58,927 bases of DNA, taken from assembly GCA_964452915.1 (NCBI GenBank), contig CAYVNW010000013.1, positions 1-58,927 on the forward strand, read 5' to 3'. Below are positions 7,603-17,007 of this stretch, piece after piece. Source of the DNA: Colivivens sp964452915. Its GTDB lineage: Bacteria; Bacteroidota; Bacteroidia; Bacteroidales; Bacteroidaceae. The notes below the pieces were generated by a model, which was not told the origin of the DNA, did no database searches, and saw nothing but the letters and a program-made list of their open reading frames with translations. Positions within the stretch are counted from its first letter, which is position 1; the number at the start of each line of letters is the position of its first letter. A program made the translations under genes and the position numbers.

Positions 7603-7739
7603 GCCCATACCCGTATATGTGTCAGGCAGAGATCTTTAGCCGGTCAATGCTTCTCTTTATGCGACACAACCCACATCACGAGATGAGATTACAATGCGGA
7701 GAGTCCGCCAGACACACGTTGATGTGCAATGCAAAATAA

Positions 7740-7773
7740 AAGGTGTATCTGCTGCCGGATGCTGATACACCTT
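7740..7773 (-). terminator. Terminator of the C69 dipeptidase gene
   Basis: AAGGTGTATC (7740-7749) pairs with GATACACCTT (7764-7773). Read on the minus strand the hairpin is followed by TTTTATTTTG. The 5' arm on the minus strand is also part of the recurring AATAATATAATAAGGTGT motif (7767-7784, reverse complement). Confidence 0.75.
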
Positions 7774-7807
7774 ATTATATTATTATGATACAGGATCTAC
7801 CTAACCA

Positions 7808-9451
7808 CTACTTCATCAAATATCTGTCACCAGTTTCCTCAACGATCTTGTTGCGGTATTCCTCAGGATAGCCAGGGCGTACCGGTGAACTTGCATAGCC
7901 ATAATCAGTCAGTTCAAATTGCCCGTTCTTTTCTGTCTTCACTACCATGTCGTTATGCTTCACAACAAGATACTTATACAACTTATCCCAATTTTGCATC
8001 ATGAGGTCGGCTGCATCACAACTATACTTTTCAAGAAAGCGTCCGAGCGCAACAGGCTGGCTGTCGTTCAAAACTTTCGCTTGTTCATCTATCGTCTTGA
8101 TGTCTGCCGCATACTTTGACTCCAGTTCATCAATTGCCTTACGTAAATCAGGGTACATCTTTGAATAATAAGGATAGACCATATTGCTTACCACATTCTG
8201 CCGCCAGAACGCAGATTCCCATGAGAATGTTACATCATCCTGCACTCCCTTCACTCTTACATAACACTGAGGTATATCACTTACACCACAGTAGACTGGA
8301 GTATATGGTACCATATTGGCGTCATCATTGCCCCACCAGATTATACCCCCGACAGCATCAGGGAGCCATGAGCGCATTTGTCCCACGAACGTGAAGCCTG
8401 TCTGTTGTGTGCTAATAGGCCGTTCGTTGTAGTATTCCTTATTTCCTGCCTTGAATGTAAGCGGACTCGGACGGTAAGGCATGTTGTAGGCACCTGCACC
8501 TAAATCCTTTGTTATGTCCAATGGTGTACCTTCGTAATGGTCACGCATGCCATTCTTCACGTCCTGTACCGATACAAGGACTTTCGGTTTAACATATAAC
8601 GGCATCTCGTCGGTCATATTCTCACCATTGATATATGGCAAGTACTTATCCATTCCATCAACATATTTGTTGAAGAAGCTCCACACACGGGCGTCACAGA
8701 ATCGGATTCCACTGAAGTCGGGCGCATTGAATGCCTCACGGAAACTGAATTCGTTATCCTTTCCGGAAAAGAACCCCTTCTGGCGTGCAAACTTCACATT
8801 ATCCTTATTATATATAACATCTCCTTTCGGGAAAAGTGTGAAATAGCGGGTGATACGGCTTTGGTTTGCATGAGCACAGATGCAATCATCCGGAATTCTC
8901 ACAGCCACCCAAGCAGCAGCCTTCGATGCAGGTCCCATTCCGACCATCTCCATAACCCATACTTCGTTCTTGTCGGCAATGGTGAACGTCTCACCCTCAC
9001 TGCAATATCCATATTCAGCCACTAAGTCGGTCATAACCTTTATTGCCTCGCGGGCTGTGGTAGAGCGTTCCAATCCGATATAAATCAAACTGCCATAATC
9101 AATCAATCCTTGCGGATCGACCAATTCTTCCCTGCCCCCAAACGTAGTTTCACAAATACTGACTTGGTGTTCGTTCATCTGACCGACCACATTGTACGTA
9201 CGTTCAGCTTGAGGAATCTCACCAAGATACTTATTTGTATCCCAATCATACACCTTGCGCATCTCACCTTTCACATGCATACCGCCTACATGCCGGTACA
9301 TGTTGCCATACATGCCATACGAATCGGCATTGTAGCTGACAATCACACTACCGTCAGCCGATGCTTTCTTTCCAACTATCAAATTAGTACACGCATAAGT
9401 TTGTGCCGCACATATCACATAAAGCACTACACCAATTATTATCTTTCTCAT
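7808..9451 (-). CDS. C69-family dipeptidase, secreted
   Basis: A 547-residue N-terminal nucleophile hydrolase of peptidase family C69 (dipeptidase A/PepD type). The N-terminus is a signal-like segment ending YACTNLIVGKKASADGS. Cys21 would become the catalytic N-terminal residue after removal of the leader, as known for this family. Further family segments are QMNEHQVSICETTFGG, the YIGLERSTTAREA helix and ANQSRITRY. Exported C69 enzymes in Bacteroidales are thought to hydrolyse dipeptides from peptide catabolism. It lies 58 bases downstream of nadC on the same strand, separated by a copy of the AAGGTGT motif (9493-9509), and ends at the terminator at 7740-7773. The family call is firm; substrate range is not shown. 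Confidence 0.92.
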   Translation of the reverse strand: MRKIIIGVVLYVICAAQTYACTNLIVGKKASADGSVIVSYNADSYGMYGNMYRHVGGMHVKGEMRKVYDWDTNKYLGEIPQAERTYNVVGQMNEHQVSICETTFGGREELVDPQGLIDYGSLIYIGLERSTTAREAIKVMTDLVAEYGYCSEGETFTIADKNEVWVMEMVGMGPASKAAAWVAVRIPDDCICAHANQSRITRYFTLFPKGDVIYNKDNVKFARQKGFFSGKDNEFSFREAFNAPDFSGIRFCDARVWSFFNKYVDGMDKYLPYINGENMTDEMPLYVKPKVLVSVQDVKNGMRDHYEGTPLDITKDLGAGAYNMPYRPSPLTFKAGNKEYYNERPISTQQTGFTFVGQMRSWLPDAVGGIIWWGNDDANMVPYTPVYCGVSDIPQCYVRVKGVQDDVTFSWESAFWRQNVVSNMVYPYYSKMYPDLRKAIDELESKYAADIKTIDEQAKVLNDSQPVALGRFLEKYSCDAADLMMQNWDKLYKYLVVKHNDMVVKTEKNGQFELTDYGYASSPVRPGYPEEYRNKIVEETGDRYLMK

Positions 9452-9509
9452 CTATTCTTTATTATTTATCATTAACAGACATATATTTGTTTACACCTTG
9501 TTATATATA

Positions 9510-10379
9510 CTATATTTTCAGTTTGCTGGAGTCAGCCGCTTTGAAACTCATGTCAAGTCCTTTTACAGAATGCGTCAAGGCGCCAACAGATATGAAATCC
9601 ACTCCACACTCAGCATAATCGCGTATAGTATCGTATGTTATGCCGCCCGACGACTCAGTCTCATATCTTCCGCCAATCAGCTCCACAGCCTTACGAGTCT
9701 GTTCGGGCGTAAAATTGTCAAGCATAATACGATCGACGCCACCTACACGGAGCACCTCGTTTAACTCATCGAAACTACGTACTTCAATCTCGATTTTCAA
9801 GTCTTTCCCCTTATCCTTCAGATATTTATGGCATCCGGTTATCGCCTGCTCAATACCGCCTGCAAAGTCAATATGGTTATCCTTCAACAAAATCATGTCG
9901 AACAACCCTATACGATGGTTCATTCCTCCGCCGATCTTCACAGCCGCCTTTTCAAGCATTCTCATTCCGGGAGTTGTTTTGCGAGTATCAAGGATGTGCG
10001 TTTTAGTACCCTCAACACGTTTCACATAACGGTGGGTCATCGTAGCTATACCACTCATCCTCTGCAGTATGTTCAGCATCAAGCGTTCAGTTTGCAAAAG
10101 GCTCTGAATTTTACCTTTAACACTCATCACAATATCTCCAGGCTTCACATGCGCCCCATCATGAATATACACTTCGACCTGCATGGTCGGGTCGAACCGG
10201 TGGAACACCTGTTTAGCAATTTCCTCACCGGCAAATATGCCCTCTTCCTTTATAAGCAGTTTCGACTCACCCATAGCATCCGCAGGAATGCAACACAAGG
10301 TAGTATGGTCACCATCACCAATGTCTTCGGCAAATGCCAAATCAATCAAACGGTCGTTCAATTCATCAACGCTTAGCAT
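9510..10379 (-). CDS. nadC: Nicotinate-nucleotide pyrophosphorylase (carboxylating)
   Basis: A 289-residue cytoplasmic enzyme that converts quinolinate and PRPP to nicotinate mononucleotide in de novo NAD synthesis. Family motifs are EDIGDGDHTT (18-27), the RMSGIAT helix, DTRKTTPG (131-138), GGGMNHR and LLKDNHI (164-170). Length is normal. A -7 element TAATTTTG (minus strand, 10411-10418) lies 30 bases before the ATG. The other de novo genes, nadA and nadB, are not in the window. The region 10380-10498 holds divergent promoters for nadC and the DUF486 gene (TATCTTTG at 10463-10470, plus strand). Confidence 0.96.
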   Translation of the reverse strand: MLSVDELNDRLIDLAFAEDIGDGDHTTLCCIPADAMGESKLLIKEEGIFAGEEIAKQVFHRFDPTMQVEVYIHDGAHVKPGDIVMSVKGKIQSLLQTERLMLNILQRMSGIATMTHRYVKRVEGTKTHILDTRKTTPGMRMLEKAAVKIGGGMNHRIGLFDMILLKDNHIDFAGGIEQAITGCHKYLKDKGKDLKIEIEVRSFDELNEVLRVGGVDRIMLDNFTPEQTRKAVELIGGRYETESSGGITYDTIRDYAECGVDFISVGALTHSVKGLDMSFKAADSSKLKI

Positions 10380-10498
10380 AATTCTTTATTGTTTTATTTG
10401 TTTTACTTGGCAAAATTAGCAATAAAATCGAAACATACAAGCCCCAACTTCCAATAATTTGCTATCTTTGCAAGTGATATTATTCTCCCAACAATAAA

Positions 10499-10870
10499 AT
10501 GAAGGCATTTCTTACTATATTATTACTTATCTGCTCCAACACATTCATGACTTTCGCATGGTATGGTAATCTGTTGCTCCGGCAAAAACACATATCTGAC
10601 GGATGGTCCATGCCGTTAGTCATTCTGCTGTCGTGGGGAGTAGCGGCAATTGAATATTGCTTCATGGTCCCCGCAAACAACATCGGGTCGGACATCAATG
10701 GAGGTCCATTCTCACTGATGCAACTCAAAGTGATACAAGAAGTAATCTCGCTGACTGTATTTACGGGTATAGCGATGACACTCTTTCAAGGACAGGAATT
10801 GCACTGGAACCACATAGTAGCTTTCGTGTGCATCATCGCAGCAGTATTCTTCGCTTTTATAAAACCATAG
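10499..10870 (+). CDS. DUF486/DMT-family small membrane protein
   Basis: A 123-residue integral membrane protein with four predicted helices and the typical pattern of the DUF486 (COG3169) family of small DMT-like transporters: MTFAWYGN in helix 1, the conserved PANNIGSDINGGPFSLMQLKVIQE loop (written in part), and AVFFAFIKP at the end. The family has no established substrate. It begins about 25 bases after a -7 element (TATCTTTG, 10463-10470) and is followed 26 bases later by purM, so both are probably on one transcript. Confidence 0.88.
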   Translation: MKAFLTILLLICSNTFMTFAWYGNLLLRQKHISDGWSMPLVILLSWGVAAIEYCFMVPANNIGSDINGGPFSLMQLKVIQEVISLTVFTGIAMTLFQGQELHWNHIVAFVCIIAAVFFAFIKP

Positions 10871-10896
10871 CAAATATAAATATCAAACTACACTCT

Positions 10897-12069
10897 ATGA
10901 CAGATTCAAAACAACGATATATGATGCGAGGCGTCAGCGCAGCAAAAGAAGACGTGCACAACGCCATCAAGAACATCGACAAAGGAATATATCCACAAGC
11001 TTTTTGTAAAATCATTCCCGACATTCTTGGAGGCGACCCAAAGTATTGCAATATAATGCATGCTGACGGTGCGGGCACTAAATCAAGTCTGGCCTACATG
11101 TACTGGAAGGAAACGGGCGATTTATCGGTGTGGAAGGGCATCGCCCAAGATGCATTGATAATGAATACTGATGACCTGCTCTGTGTAGGAGCTGTAGACA
11201 ACATTCTCGTCAGCTCAACCATCGGACGAAACAAGATGCTGATACCAGGAGAAGTAATCTCTGCCATCATCAACGGAACAGACGAATTGATGTCTGAACT
11301 ACGGGGAATGGGAATAGGTATCTATGGCACAGGCGGTGAAACTGCGGACGTAGGCGACTTGGTCCGTACAATTATTGTAGACTCAACGGTTACATGCCGC
11401 ATGAAGCGCAGTGATATCATCAACAATGCCAACATACACCCAGGAGATGTAATTGTGGGCCTCAGCAGCACCGGACAGGCAACCTACGAAACAAAATACA
11501 ATGGAGGTATGGGAAGCAACGGACTTACCTCAGCGCGCCATGATGTTTTCTGCAAGTATCTTGCTGAAAAATATCCGGAAAGTTATGATAAGACTGTACC
11601 CGAGGAATTAGTATACAGCGGCAAATACATGTTGACCGACCCAGTAGAGGGCGCGCCAGTCAATGCAGGACAACTTGTACTCTCTCCTACCCGCACCTAC
11701 GCTCCTGTGGTCAAACGGTTACTCGACGAAATGCGCGGAAAGATTCACGGAATGGTGCATTGTACGGGTGGAGCCCAAACAAAAGTGTTGCATTTCGTAG
11801 GCGAGAACTGCAAGGTTGTGAAAGACAATATGTTCCCTATTCCACCATTGTTCCGGATCATTCAAGAGGAAAGCGGTACTGACTGGAGTGAAATGTACAA
11901 AGTGTTCAACATGGGACACCGTCTCGAAATATACTTGAACGCAGAAGACGCTCAGCAAGTAATTGACATAAGCCGCAGTTTCAACATCGACGCTCAGGTA
12001 GTGGGACATATAGAAGAAGGAAAGAAAAGTCTTACCATACGAAGTGAATACGGAACCTTCAAGTATTGA
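10897..12069 (+). CDS. purM: Phosphoribosylformylglycinamidine cyclo-ligase (AIR synthase)
   Basis: A 390-residue PurM-fold enzyme that closes the imidazole ring in purine synthesis, converting FGAM to AIR with ATP. Typical features are MRGVSAAKEDVHNAIK at the start, HADGAGTKSSLAYMYW (substrate loop), DDLLCVGAVDNILVSSTIGRN, YGTGGETADVGD and GDVIVGLSSTGQATYE. It is some 45 residues longer than the E. coli enzyme, the length I expect for the Bacteroidetes form. The start at 10897 is chosen because the frame is open 80 codons further upstream only by overlapping the DUF486 gene. The next gene, prfA, begins 47 bases later. Confidence 0.93.
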   Translation: MTDSKQRYMMRGVSAAKEDVHNAIKNIDKGIYPQAFCKIIPDILGGDPKYCNIMHADGAGTKSSLAYMYWKETGDLSVWKGIAQDALIMNTDDLLCVGAVDNILVSSTIGRNKMLIPGEVISAIINGTDELMSELRGMGIGIYGTGGETADVGDLVRTIIVDSTVTCRMKRSDIINNANIHPGDVIVGLSSTGQATYETKYNGGMGSNGLTSARHDVFCKYLAEKYPESYDKTVPEELVYSGKYMLTDPVEGAPVNAGQLVLSPTRTYAPVVKRLLDEMRGKIHGMVHCTGGAQTKVLHFVGENCKVVKDNMFPIPPLFRIIQEESGTDWSEMYKVFNMGHRLEIYLNAEDAQQVIDISRSFNIDAQVVGHIEEGKKSLTIRSEYGTFKY

Positions 12070-12116
12070 CAGGAAGGCTTACCGGACATAAAAGCAACGT
12101 TCATTAAATAATTAAT

Positions 12117-13226
12117 ATGGCAGAGAACAACATACTTGATAAACTTGAAGGACTCGTAAGCCGGTTCGAGGAAATATCGACCTTGATAACCGACCCTAAT
12201 GTCATTGCTGACCAGAAGCGCTATGTGAAGCTCACCAAGGAGTACAAAGAGCTGAAAGAACTGATGGATGCACGCAAGCAATATATGTCGTGCTTGCAGA
12301 GCGCAGAAGAGGCAAAGGACATTATTGCATCGGATGACGACCCTGAAATGAAAGAAATGGCACGTGAGGAACTCGCTGATGCAGAGAGACATATTCCTGA
12401 ATTGGAAGAGCAAATCAAACTGTTGCTTGTTCCTGCCGATCCCGAAGACAGCAAGAATGTTGTAATGGAGATTCGCGGAGGCACAGGAGGCGATGAGGCT
12501 GCTCTGTTTGCAGGCGACTTGTTCCGCATGTACTCAAAGTATTGTGAGTCAAAAGGATGGAAAGTGACTGTGTCGAGTTTCTCAGAAGGAGCAGCCGGAG
12601 GTTATAAGGAAATTATCTTCAACGTAACAGGTGAAGGGGTTTACGGCATACTGAAATACGAGTCAGGAGTGCATCGTGTCCAACGGGTTCCAGCCACTGA
12701 GACTCAAGGACGTGTACATACAAGTGCCGCTACTGTTGCAGTGTTGCCAGAAGCCGAGCCATTCGATGTGGAGATAAATGAAGGTGCAGTAAAGTGGGAC
12801 ACGTTCCGCAGTCAGGGCGCAGGTGGACAAAATGTGAACAAAGTGGAATCGGGAGTACGCGCCCGCTACATGTGGCGTAATCCGAATACAGGTATTGAGG
12901 AAGAAATACTCGTGGAGTGTACAGAGACACGCGACCAACCCAAAAATAAAGAAAGAGCATTGGCACGCCTTCGTACTTTTATCTACGACCGTGAACATCA
13001 AAAATATATCGATGACATTGCAAGCCGACGCAAGACCATGGTCAGCACCGGCGACCGCTCTGCTAAAATCAGAACATACAACTATCCGCAAGGACGCGTA
13101 ACAGACCACAGGATCAACTATACTATATACAACCTCGCCGCCTTCATGGATGGAGACATTCAGGATTGTATCGACCATCTCATTGTGGCAGAGAACGCAG
13201 AACGGCTGAAGGACGCAGAGCTGTAG
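12117..13226 (+). CDS. prfA: Peptide chain release factor 1
   Basis: A 369-residue class I release factor. It recognises UAA and UAG stop codons and triggers peptide release on the ribosome. The GGQ catalytic motif is at 236-238 (SQGAGGQNVNKVES) and the PxT-type codon-recognition tripeptide appears as PAT (192-194) in VPATETQGRVHTS, which separates it from RF2 (SPF). Length is normal. It sits in the same direction after purM with a 47-base gap and no visible terminator between, so it may be expressed with purM. Confidence 0.96.
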   Translation: MAENNILDKLEGLVSRFEEISTLITDPNVIADQKRYVKLTKEYKELKELMDARKQYMSCLQSAEEAKDIIASDDDPEMKEMAREELADAERHIPELEEQIKLLLVPADPEDSKNVVMEIRGGTGGDEAALFAGDLFRMYSKYCESKGWKVTVSSFSEGAAGGYKEIIFNVTGEGVYGILKYESGVHRVQRVPATETQGRVHTSAATVAVLPEAEPFDVEINEGAVKWDTFRSQGAGGQNVNKVESGVRARYMWRNPNTGIEEEILVECTETRDQPKNKERALARLRTFIYDREHQKYIDDIASRRKTMVSTGDRSAKIRTYNYPQGRVTDHRINYTIYNLAAFMDGDIQDCIDHLIVAENAERLKDAEL

Positions 13227-13315
13227 GTCCGCCACGTCCGCACCCTTGCCGGACCACAAAAGAAACGCCTCTTGTCAAACTGTAACTGACCGCAACCGAA
13301 CCATAACACAGACAT

Positions 13316-14683
13316 ATGGAAACATTTCAAAACATAATAAGCACACTAAACAACTTCATGTGGGGATGGCCCATGATCATTCTGCTTCTTGGCACCCACA
13401 TATTTCTGACTGTCAGATTGAAATGTCCGCAACGCAAGATATTTGAGGGAATAAGACTCTCTGTGTCGAAAGACAAGGATGCGACAGGAGATGTAAGTCA
13501 GTTTGGCGCCCTTGCAACATCATTAGCAGCCACAATCGGGACCGGAAATATCATTGGTGTAGCTACAGCTATTTCACTTGGCGGACCAGGCGCAGTGCTT
13601 TGGTGTTGGCTGACAGGAGTATTCGGCATAGCAACCAAATACAGCGAGGGACTCCTTGCCATCAAATACCGCGTGAAGAGCGCAAACGGGAAAATGCTCG
13701 GAGGTCCTATGTATGCACTTGAACGGGGGCTGCACATGAAATGGCTTGCCGTCATATTCTGCATATTCACATCATTAGCCGCATTTGGAATCGGCAACAC
13801 TGTTCAGGCAAATGCCATTTCAGAGAATCTAAGCCTTGTATGCGCAAACTTTTGCGATCCACAGGTAACAAAAATCATTGTGGGATTCGTACTTGCCGCA
13901 GTTGTGGGATTCGTCATTATCGGAGGCGTAAAGAGCATTTCAAAATGTTGCACGGCACTTGTACCATTCATGGCAATATTCTACGTCGCAGGGTGCATAT
14001 ATATATTATGCATAAACCACGCCTACATACTCGATGCTCTAAAACTTATCGTTAGCGAGGCATTCTCACTCAAGGCAGTCGGCGGAGGTACAACAGGCAC
14101 GGTAATCATGATGGCAGCACGCTATGGAATAGCTCGCGGACTGTTCTCCAACGAATCGGGAATGGGGTCCGCGCCTATCGTAGCCGCGGCCGCACAGACC
14201 AAAAATCCTGTACGGCAGGCTTTGGTGTCATCTACCGGTACATTTTGGGATACTGTCGTTATATGCGCCATAACAGGGTTAGTGGTGGTTACAAGCATAC
14301 TGGCCTACCCCCACATCGACCGTTCAGACGGAGGAATGCTTACTAAGGAAGCATTCGGCATGATACCGTATGTCGGCACACCCATACTTACCTTTGGAAT
14401 CATTACCTTTGCCTTCTCAACGATATTGGGCTGGAGCTACTATGCAGAACGCGCAATTGAATATTTGGGAGGACGCCGCACCATTTTCTGTTACCGTGTG
14501 ATTTGGATACTCATGCTTGTGGTAGGTTCTACAATGGGACTCGGACTTGTTTGGGACATCGCAGACCTCATGAATGCTTTAATGGCAATACCGAACTTGA
14601 TTGCACTGCTTTTACTGTCGGGTGTGTGCGCCAAAGAAACACAATACTATTTATGGGAAAACCATTTAAATGATAACGCATGA
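13316..14683 (+). CDS. Alanine/sodium symporter (AGCS family)
   Basis: A 455-residue inner-membrane protein with about 10-11 hydrophobic helices, a member of the sodium:alanine (AGCS) transporter family. Diagnostic segments are SLAATIGTGNIIGVATAISLGGPGAVLWCW (written here as SLAATIGTGNI and GGPGAVLWCW), FGIATKYSEGLLAIKYR and GLFSNESGMGSAPI. The family imports alanine or glycine, sometimes glutamine, with sodium. The stop codon overlaps the start of the antiporter gene by four bases (ATGA at 14680-14683), an unusually intimate link between an amino-acid symporter and a cation/proton antiporter. Exact substrate cannot be read from the sequence. Confidence 0.92.
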   Translation: METFQNIISTLNNFMWGWPMIILLLGTHIFLTVRLKCPQRKIFEGIRLSVSKDKDATGDVSQFGALATSLAATIGTGNIIGVATAISLGGPGAVLWCWLTGVFGIATKYSEGLLAIKYRVKSANGKMLGGPMYALERGLHMKWLAVIFCIFTSLAAFGIGNTVQANAISENLSLVCANFCDPQVTKIIVGFVLAAVVGFVIIGGVKSISKCCTALVPFMAIFYVAGCIYILCINHAYILDALKLIVSEAFSLKAVGGGTTGTVIMMAARYGIARGLFSNESGMGSAPIVAAAAQTKNPVRQALVSSTGTFWDTVVICAITGLVVVTSILAYPHIDRSDGGMLTKEAFGMIPYVGTPILTFGIITFAFSTILGWSYYAERAIEYLGGRRTIFCYRVIWILMLVVGSTMGLGLVWDIADLMNALMAIPNLIALLLLSGVCAKETQYYLWENHLNDNA

Positions 14684-16971
14684 TACACGATCTTTGTATA
14701 ATAATGCTCACTGCGGGCATAACAAGCCTGTTGTTTAAGATTTTCAAGCAACCAGTTGTACTGGGATATATCGTAGCCGGAATGATCGCCGGACCACACA
14801 TGTTCGGCTCATCATGGATCAACGACACCTCAAGTGTTGACACATGGGGAGAAATCGGAGTCTTGTTCCTTTTGTTTTCAATGGGACTTGAGTTCAGTTT
14901 CAAAAAATTACTGCAAATGGGTAGTACAGCCCTCATAGCTGCCGGCACCATTGTTGTCGGCATGATGTCGACCGGTTTCATTGTAGGTCGTTTACTCGGA
15001 TGGGACGAAATCAATTCGCTCTTCCTTGGTGGTATGCTTTGTATGTCATCAACCACGATTGTATTCAAGGCAATAGAAGACATGAACCTCAGCAGTCATA
15101 AGTTTGCCAAAGTAGCGTTTGGCATTCTGATTGTTGAAGACCTGTTCGCCGTAGTTCTTATGGTGTTGCTGTCATCCATTGCCGTAAAGAAGCAATTCGA
15201 GGGGGAGCAGCTGCTGCTTGAAATAGGCAAACTCGTGGCTTACCTAATTTTATGGTTCGTAATAGGCATAGCGATAATTCCTACGTTCCTCAAGAAATTT
15301 CATAAACAGCTCAACGATGAAACACTGACCATCTTCACTATCGGTCTGTGCCTCGGAATGGTGTTGCTCGCAATGGAAGCCGGCTTCAGTTCCGCCCTCG
15401 GTGCGTTCGTTATGGGTTCAATACTTGCTGAAACCATAGAGGCAGAACATATTGAACGACTTGTACTGCCAATCAAAAACATGTTCGGATCAATATTTTT
15501 CGTGTCGGTAGGTATGATGATAAATCCACAACTGCTGATAGATTATTGGTTCCCGATAGTCATCATCACAATTACAGTGATCATCGGTCAAATTATTTTC
15601 GCATCATTTGGAACCTTACTTTCCGGACAATCACTGCGCGTCAGCTTGCAGACCGGTTTCTGCCTGGTTCAAATCGGAGAGTTCGCATTTATCATAGCCA
15701 ACTTCGGACAGTCTGCAGGGGTGACCGACCCTTCGCTCTATCCTATAGTCGTAGCAGTCAGTGTGATCACCACTTTCCTCACCCCGTTCATCATGCAGTT
15801 ATCAGGACCGGCAGAGCAATTTCTCAATAAACATCTCAGCCCAGGGGTCAAACTTTTCATTGAAAACTACTCGACACGGCGCAATACTATCAGTCACGAC
15901 AGTTTATGGAACACCTACATACGCAAGGTAGCCTCATCGATGGTCGTATCGGGCATCATAGTTGTGTTTGTCTTCATCGTATACTTCCGCTATATTCATC
16001 CTTTCATCACGTCACATACCGAACTGCTTCAACGGCTGTTCTCAGCAGAGACATCACTGTTCATAATGAAGGCACTTTCGTTGGTTATTCTGCTGACAAT
16101 AACATCACCATTCATTTACAACGTAATGTCGAAATACAGAATGACAAAGGAAGCACGCGAATTGTGGAATTCAAGCAATGCACAAAAGGCATGGCTTTTC
16201 GGGCTCAATTTCATCCGCATCATAGTGGGAGTCTTCATCGTGTCTTATGCAATAACAAGCATTTTCACATTGACATCGGGAATGATAGTAGCTGTGTCAA
16301 TATTAATTGCAGCCATCATTACGTTCTCAAGATTTGTCAAGCGGCAGTCGAAAGGACTGGAAGACCAATTTAACCAAAACCTTACCGCACGCGAGCAATC
16401 AGAGAAAAAGAAACGTCCGATTGGAAGAGAATTCGAAAACAGCCTGTTGCCACTCGACATTCACATATCGGATTTCACTGTCCCTGCTGACTCTTCATTT
16501 GCCGGCAAAACTCTTAGTCAACTCGGCATACGCAAAAACTCAGGCGCAAGTATCGTACGGATCATCCGTGGAGGCGTATTCACTAACATACCGGGCGGCA
16601 ATAACCACGTGTACCCAGGCGACCAGATTGTGGTGGCCGGAACAGATGAGCAAATTGACAAGTTCAAGAACTTGATCGAAACAAGCAAAGTCAGTCCCGA
16701 AGCCAATAAAGGCACACATCCTTATGTCACTCTTGAACAATTCACTATCGATGAAGGCAACTCGCTGATAGGCAAGACAATTCTGGAATCAAACATTCGC
16801 GACAAGGCTCAATGTATTGTTATGGGAATCAAACGCGCAGGAGAATACATAATGAACCCGGAACCGAGTCTCACCTTTGCAAAAGATGATGTTGTTATTG
16901 TTGCAGGTGAAACAGAACGTCTGAAGGAGTTCCTCGGTAAAGATAATAAAGATAAAGCAACCGATAAGTAA
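14680..16971 (+). CDS. CPA2-type cation/proton antiporter with two RCK_C domains
   Basis: A 763-residue membrane protein. Residues about 1-390 form a Na/H-exchanger (CPA2, KefB-like) domain with VLGYIVAGMIAGPHMFG, FLLFSMGLEFSFKKL and ALGAFVMGSILAETIEAEHI. Residues about 400-560 hold more hydrophobic helices, an extension not found in the simplest KefB proteins. The C-terminus has two TrkA-C (RCK_C) modules, about 590-668 and 685-755, each with a GKT.L....I pattern and a PGD/KDD..IVAG ending. No Rossmann NAD-binding RCK_N domain is visible between them, so ligand gating differs from KefB. It probably exchanges K+ or Na+ for protons under control of a small ligand. Confidence 0.88.
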   Translation: MIHDLCIIMLTAGITSLLFKIFKQPVVLGYIVAGMIAGPHMFGSSWINDTSSVDTWGEIGVLFLLFSMGLEFSFKKLLQMGSTALIAAGTIVVGMMSTGFIVGRLLGWDEINSLFLGGMLCMSSTTIVFKAIEDMNLSSHKFAKVAFGILIVEDLFAVVLMVLLSSIAVKKQFEGEQLLLEIGKLVAYLILWFVIGIAIIPTFLKKFHKQLNDETLTIFTIGLCLGMVLLAMEAGFSSALGAFVMGSILAETIEAEHIERLVLPIKNMFGSIFFVSVGMMINPQLLIDYWFPIVIITITVIIGQIIFASFGTLLSGQSLRVSLQTGFCLVQIGEFAFIIANFGQSAGVTDPSLYPIVVAVSVITTFLTPFIMQLSGPAEQFLNKHLSPGVKLFIENYSTRRNTISHDSLWNTYIRKVASSMVVSGIIVVFVFIVYFRYIHPFITSHTELLQRLFSAETSLFIMKALSLVILLTITSPFIYNVMSKYRMTKEARELWNSSNAQKAWLFGLNFIRIIVGVFIVSYAITSIFTLTSGMIVAVSILIAAIITFSRFVKRQSKGLEDQFNQNLTAREQSEKKKRPIGREFENSLLPLDIHISDFTVPADSSFAGKTLSQLGIRKNSGASIVRIIRGGVFTNIPGGNNHVYPGDQIVVAGTDEQIDKFKNLIETSKVSPEANKGTHPYVTLEQFTIDEGNSLIGKTILESNIRDKAQCIVMGIKRAGEYIMNPEPSLTFAKDDVVIVAGETERLKEFLGKDNKDKATDK

Positions 16972-17007
16972 ACAGTTCGCCTCACGGCAGACAAAAACAT
17001 ATCAAAT

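Noticed and set aside
10657..10896. N-terminal extension of purM
   Set aside because: The 80 upstream codons overlap DUF486 in another frame and are not part of the PurM family; the ATG at 10897 fits.
12663..13259. 198-codon minus-strand ORF opposite prfA
   Set aside because: Cys-rich shadow frame; prfA on the other strand has intact GGQ and PxT motifs.
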